NCBI RefSeq assembly: GCF_030704535.1
Contig: NC_081810.1
Location: 24,094,501-24,158,500, forward strand
Source: Vitis vinifera
Taxonomy: Eukaryota; Streptophyta; Magnoliopsida; Vitales; Vitaceae
Reading direction: 5' to 3'
DNA: 64,000 nt
Of the stretch, positions 61,802-64,000 are shown in pieces. Below the pieces are notes generated by a model, which saw only the letters and a list, made by a program, of their open reading frames with translations, did not search any database and was not told the DNA's origin. Each line of letters begins with the position of its first letter. Position 1 is the stretch's first letter. The translations under genes and the position numbers were made by a program.

Positions 61802-62520
61802 GCAGTTTTTTCCATTCCATGTGAATACAACATATTAGTTTTGGCGCTCAGGTTACTTTATGATCAAATTGGAGTCATATTTTTTGTTGATCTTAGAGCA
61901 TATAATGATTTGCTAGCTTTTGAATGCTCCCATGGAGTTTCCATGTAAACCTCAGCATTGCTTGTAGCATGAATTGTATCACATTTATTGCTTGGGAGAG
62001 ATAATTGTATAAATAAAAGACAAATATACAGCAAAAACAAGAAGTAAAATTATATTTTTTTTCACCTCTTCAGATGGTCAGTTGTGAAGGTTTGGATGTT
62101 ACTCTTTGCCATTGTTTTTGGTTCAAGTCAGCTATGTAGCATAATCATACATCGTATTGCATTACTATAGTTTCTGTTATGCACGTCAACGGTTCCTACA
62201 GGCAACTCGCAATTGCTGGTTCCATGATCATTAAAAATGCATCGAATAATTTAAATTTTAATACGATTTGCATGAGATCTATAGTTTGATCTTACCTAGG
62301 TCGACAAGCCTGAAAGATGATTTTTCCATTTTTGTTTTTTCTATTAAGAGCCATGGCCTTGCCCCTCAACTCAAGAATCTTATGCTCCACCCAAGCTATA
62401 AATAAAAACAAGCACATATAAATTGCTTGAGTGGGACCATCAAAACCCATAGAATAACTAGCTTCTAAGAATTAAAAAATAAATAAATAAATAAAAATTA
62501 ATAACACTTTCTTCGTTCCA
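61802..62520 (+). other. 3' UTR and flank of the EEP gene
   Basis: AATAAA at 62012-62017 is a plausible polyadenylation signal about 210 bp after the stop. The remainder to 62520 is AT-rich without a gene; an (AAAT)n run lies near 62476-62496. Confidence 0.5.
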
Positions 62521-62529
62521 CTAAATAAG

Positions 62530-64000
62530 ATTAATTGCACTCTAATATTTAATGATAATTAAGATAAGGCAAGAAGCAAGTGTTGGAGTCCTACTATACC
62601 ACTACATGCTATTCCTCATCAACAAATATTTATTGATTATAGATCCATCTTTTTATTGATTATCAATTGATATTTCTATGTTCACAAGGATAAATATGAA
62701 GTTCCAATTTAGTGGAGCTACCATGACCATGGATTCACAATGATCAGTACATTTGTATCACTTAAAAGGGATATGATTATCTCACATAAGAGGTCTCATG
62801 GTTTCTATATTAACGATATTTATAACCAACTATTAAATGAATGATTTCCCTAGATTTTAGGGATATAATGTCACTTTAGGATCTCACTCATATGGAACTC
62901 AAAATAACCATCAATTTAGACATCAGTACGACATCTTCTCAAGATTAAGAATACATAAAGTATAGTAACTTAGGAGATAAAGCATATCCAACTGAGGAAA
63001 TTAATGACATGCTTCTCTTTAGGTCCTATTTCAATGTGTAAGAATTTTACACTAGTACATCTACCTTAGAATTTAACTGTAATGGCTAAGATAATTCATT
63101 CCATTAATTAGGCAGGTGATCCACTATAGCCACTACTGAGTTGCCCAAATTCATAACTGTTGTGAACAACTTATTAAGCTATAATTGAGGAACCTAAGTT
63201 TTGTATCTTTTGCATAACCATTCATACGTCTAGACCATATATAATGTAACTTGATTAGATAGAAGGCTCATAATATCTATTGGAATATTTGGATTAATCA
63301 ATTCCAAGGTGCGTTCAAAACTATATGAAAGATGTTAGATCCAAGCATAACAAAAGCTTTAAAACATAAACATTAGATCTAGGTGTTTAGAATAACAAAT
63401 ATGTAATTTGGATGTTCCTAGATCCAATCCAATCAGTGATGTGGATCTAAAAAACAAAGAGATCTTTCGGTTAATGACCTTCTTTCCTTTATTGTTGGCA
63501 CTAAAGGTGGTAGAAGCCTCATAGAGGGACAGTGGCTAGGGTTCTCCTCTTTTTGGAGGGCATAAGAAGACTAAATTGAAGTCCTAACTTTAAAAGGGGG
63601 TTTATATAAACTTTCGACAGACTTAAGTGAATTGAGCCTATCTTAGGCTCGGGTCACTTAATTTAGCTCATTTGGATCATAATTAATTAATTAGCATTAT
63701 TTGACTCCAATTAATCAAATAGCCTAATCTAGAGAGACTATTCACAACCTCTTGTGCAATTTTATGTATTTACCAAAGGGCTTCTATGCACATGTGTGAA
63801 TAAAGAACCCAACTAATCCTTAAAACATGTGCTAATAAGGAATATGAACTTCAGTAGAACCACTAAAACTTATAGGAAAATACTAGCTTCCTCATAATCC
63901 AATTACAAGGTTCACTCAACATCCCATTATAGAGAGTTAATTGTACTCCAATATCCTATGATATTAGATCGAGATAGAATACTTGAGTGTATGACCTACT
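62530..64000 (-). mobile_element. LTR-family copy h, reversed, running off the window
   Basis: Its reverse complement follows the plus-strand LTR copies: from the window end, 'taactctctataatgggatgttgagtgaac', then a 'ttataggttttagtggttct' region, 'gcacaagaggttgtgaatag', 'gattaattaattatgatcc', 'aagtgacccgagcctaagatagg' and 'tttatataaacccccttttaaag'. The 62840-62960 part matches 'gtgagatcctaaagtgacattatatcc' of the LTR middle, so rearrangement or a second nested copy is likely. No gene. Confidence 0.6.

Overview
The window looks like nuclear DNA of a flowering plant, most likely a woody eudicot. I favour grapevine (Vitis), from the style of the genes and repeats, but that is an inference; no marker in the window proves it. 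Reasons: AT-rich intergenic DNA, GT-AG introns (one over 9 kb), plant-specific gene families (SDR110C-type dehydrogenases, an LRK10/Lr10-type receptor kinase, an EEP-nuclease plus EF-hand protein like Arabidopsis At1g02270), and many Copia, Gypsy, MITE and SINE remnants. There is no operon structure, rRNA, tRNA or CRISPR array.

Layout. 1-12 kb: a segmentally duplicated block whose functional centre is a short-chain dehydrogenase gene (SDR copy 1, 8570-9604). Its upstream region is present in several copies. One, 3255-4375, has lost its gene to a decayed minus-strand Copia fragment and carries an 83-bp tandem array in which each unit holds a CACGTG G-box. 12-24 kb: gene-poor; nested copies of one dispersed LTR family, a Ty3/gypsy RT fragment, a TIR element and simple repeats. 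24-28 kb: SDR copy 2 (26587-27638), the intact paralogue, with a 1.38-kb TIR transposon upstream. 28.9-33.2 kb: Copia remnants in both orientations, the plus-strand one ending in an LTR of the same dispersed family. 33.2-35.9 kb: a minus-strand LRK10-like receptor kinase pseudogene with stops and frameshifts. 36.6-46.7 kb: a two-coding-exon gene for a 108-residue signal-anchored coiled-coil protein, with a 9257-bp intron holding a SINE with perfect 16-bp target duplications, a minisatellite and LINE-like RNase H debris. 47-57.7 kb: AT-rich, no convincing gene. 58.2-61.8 kb: a complete ten-exon EEP-nuclease/EF-hand gene. 62.5-64 kb: another LTR copy, reversed.

The genes do not form a pathway. 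The clearest biological story is the SDR pair. The proteins are about 91% identical, but copy 1 has a TG instead of an AG at its first intron acceptor, a 766-bp insertion about 95 bp before its ATG, and a changed TATA-like region. Copy 2 has normal splice sites. Several insertions are supported by an empty site in the paralogous flank. I did not find a convincing new multi-gene system.
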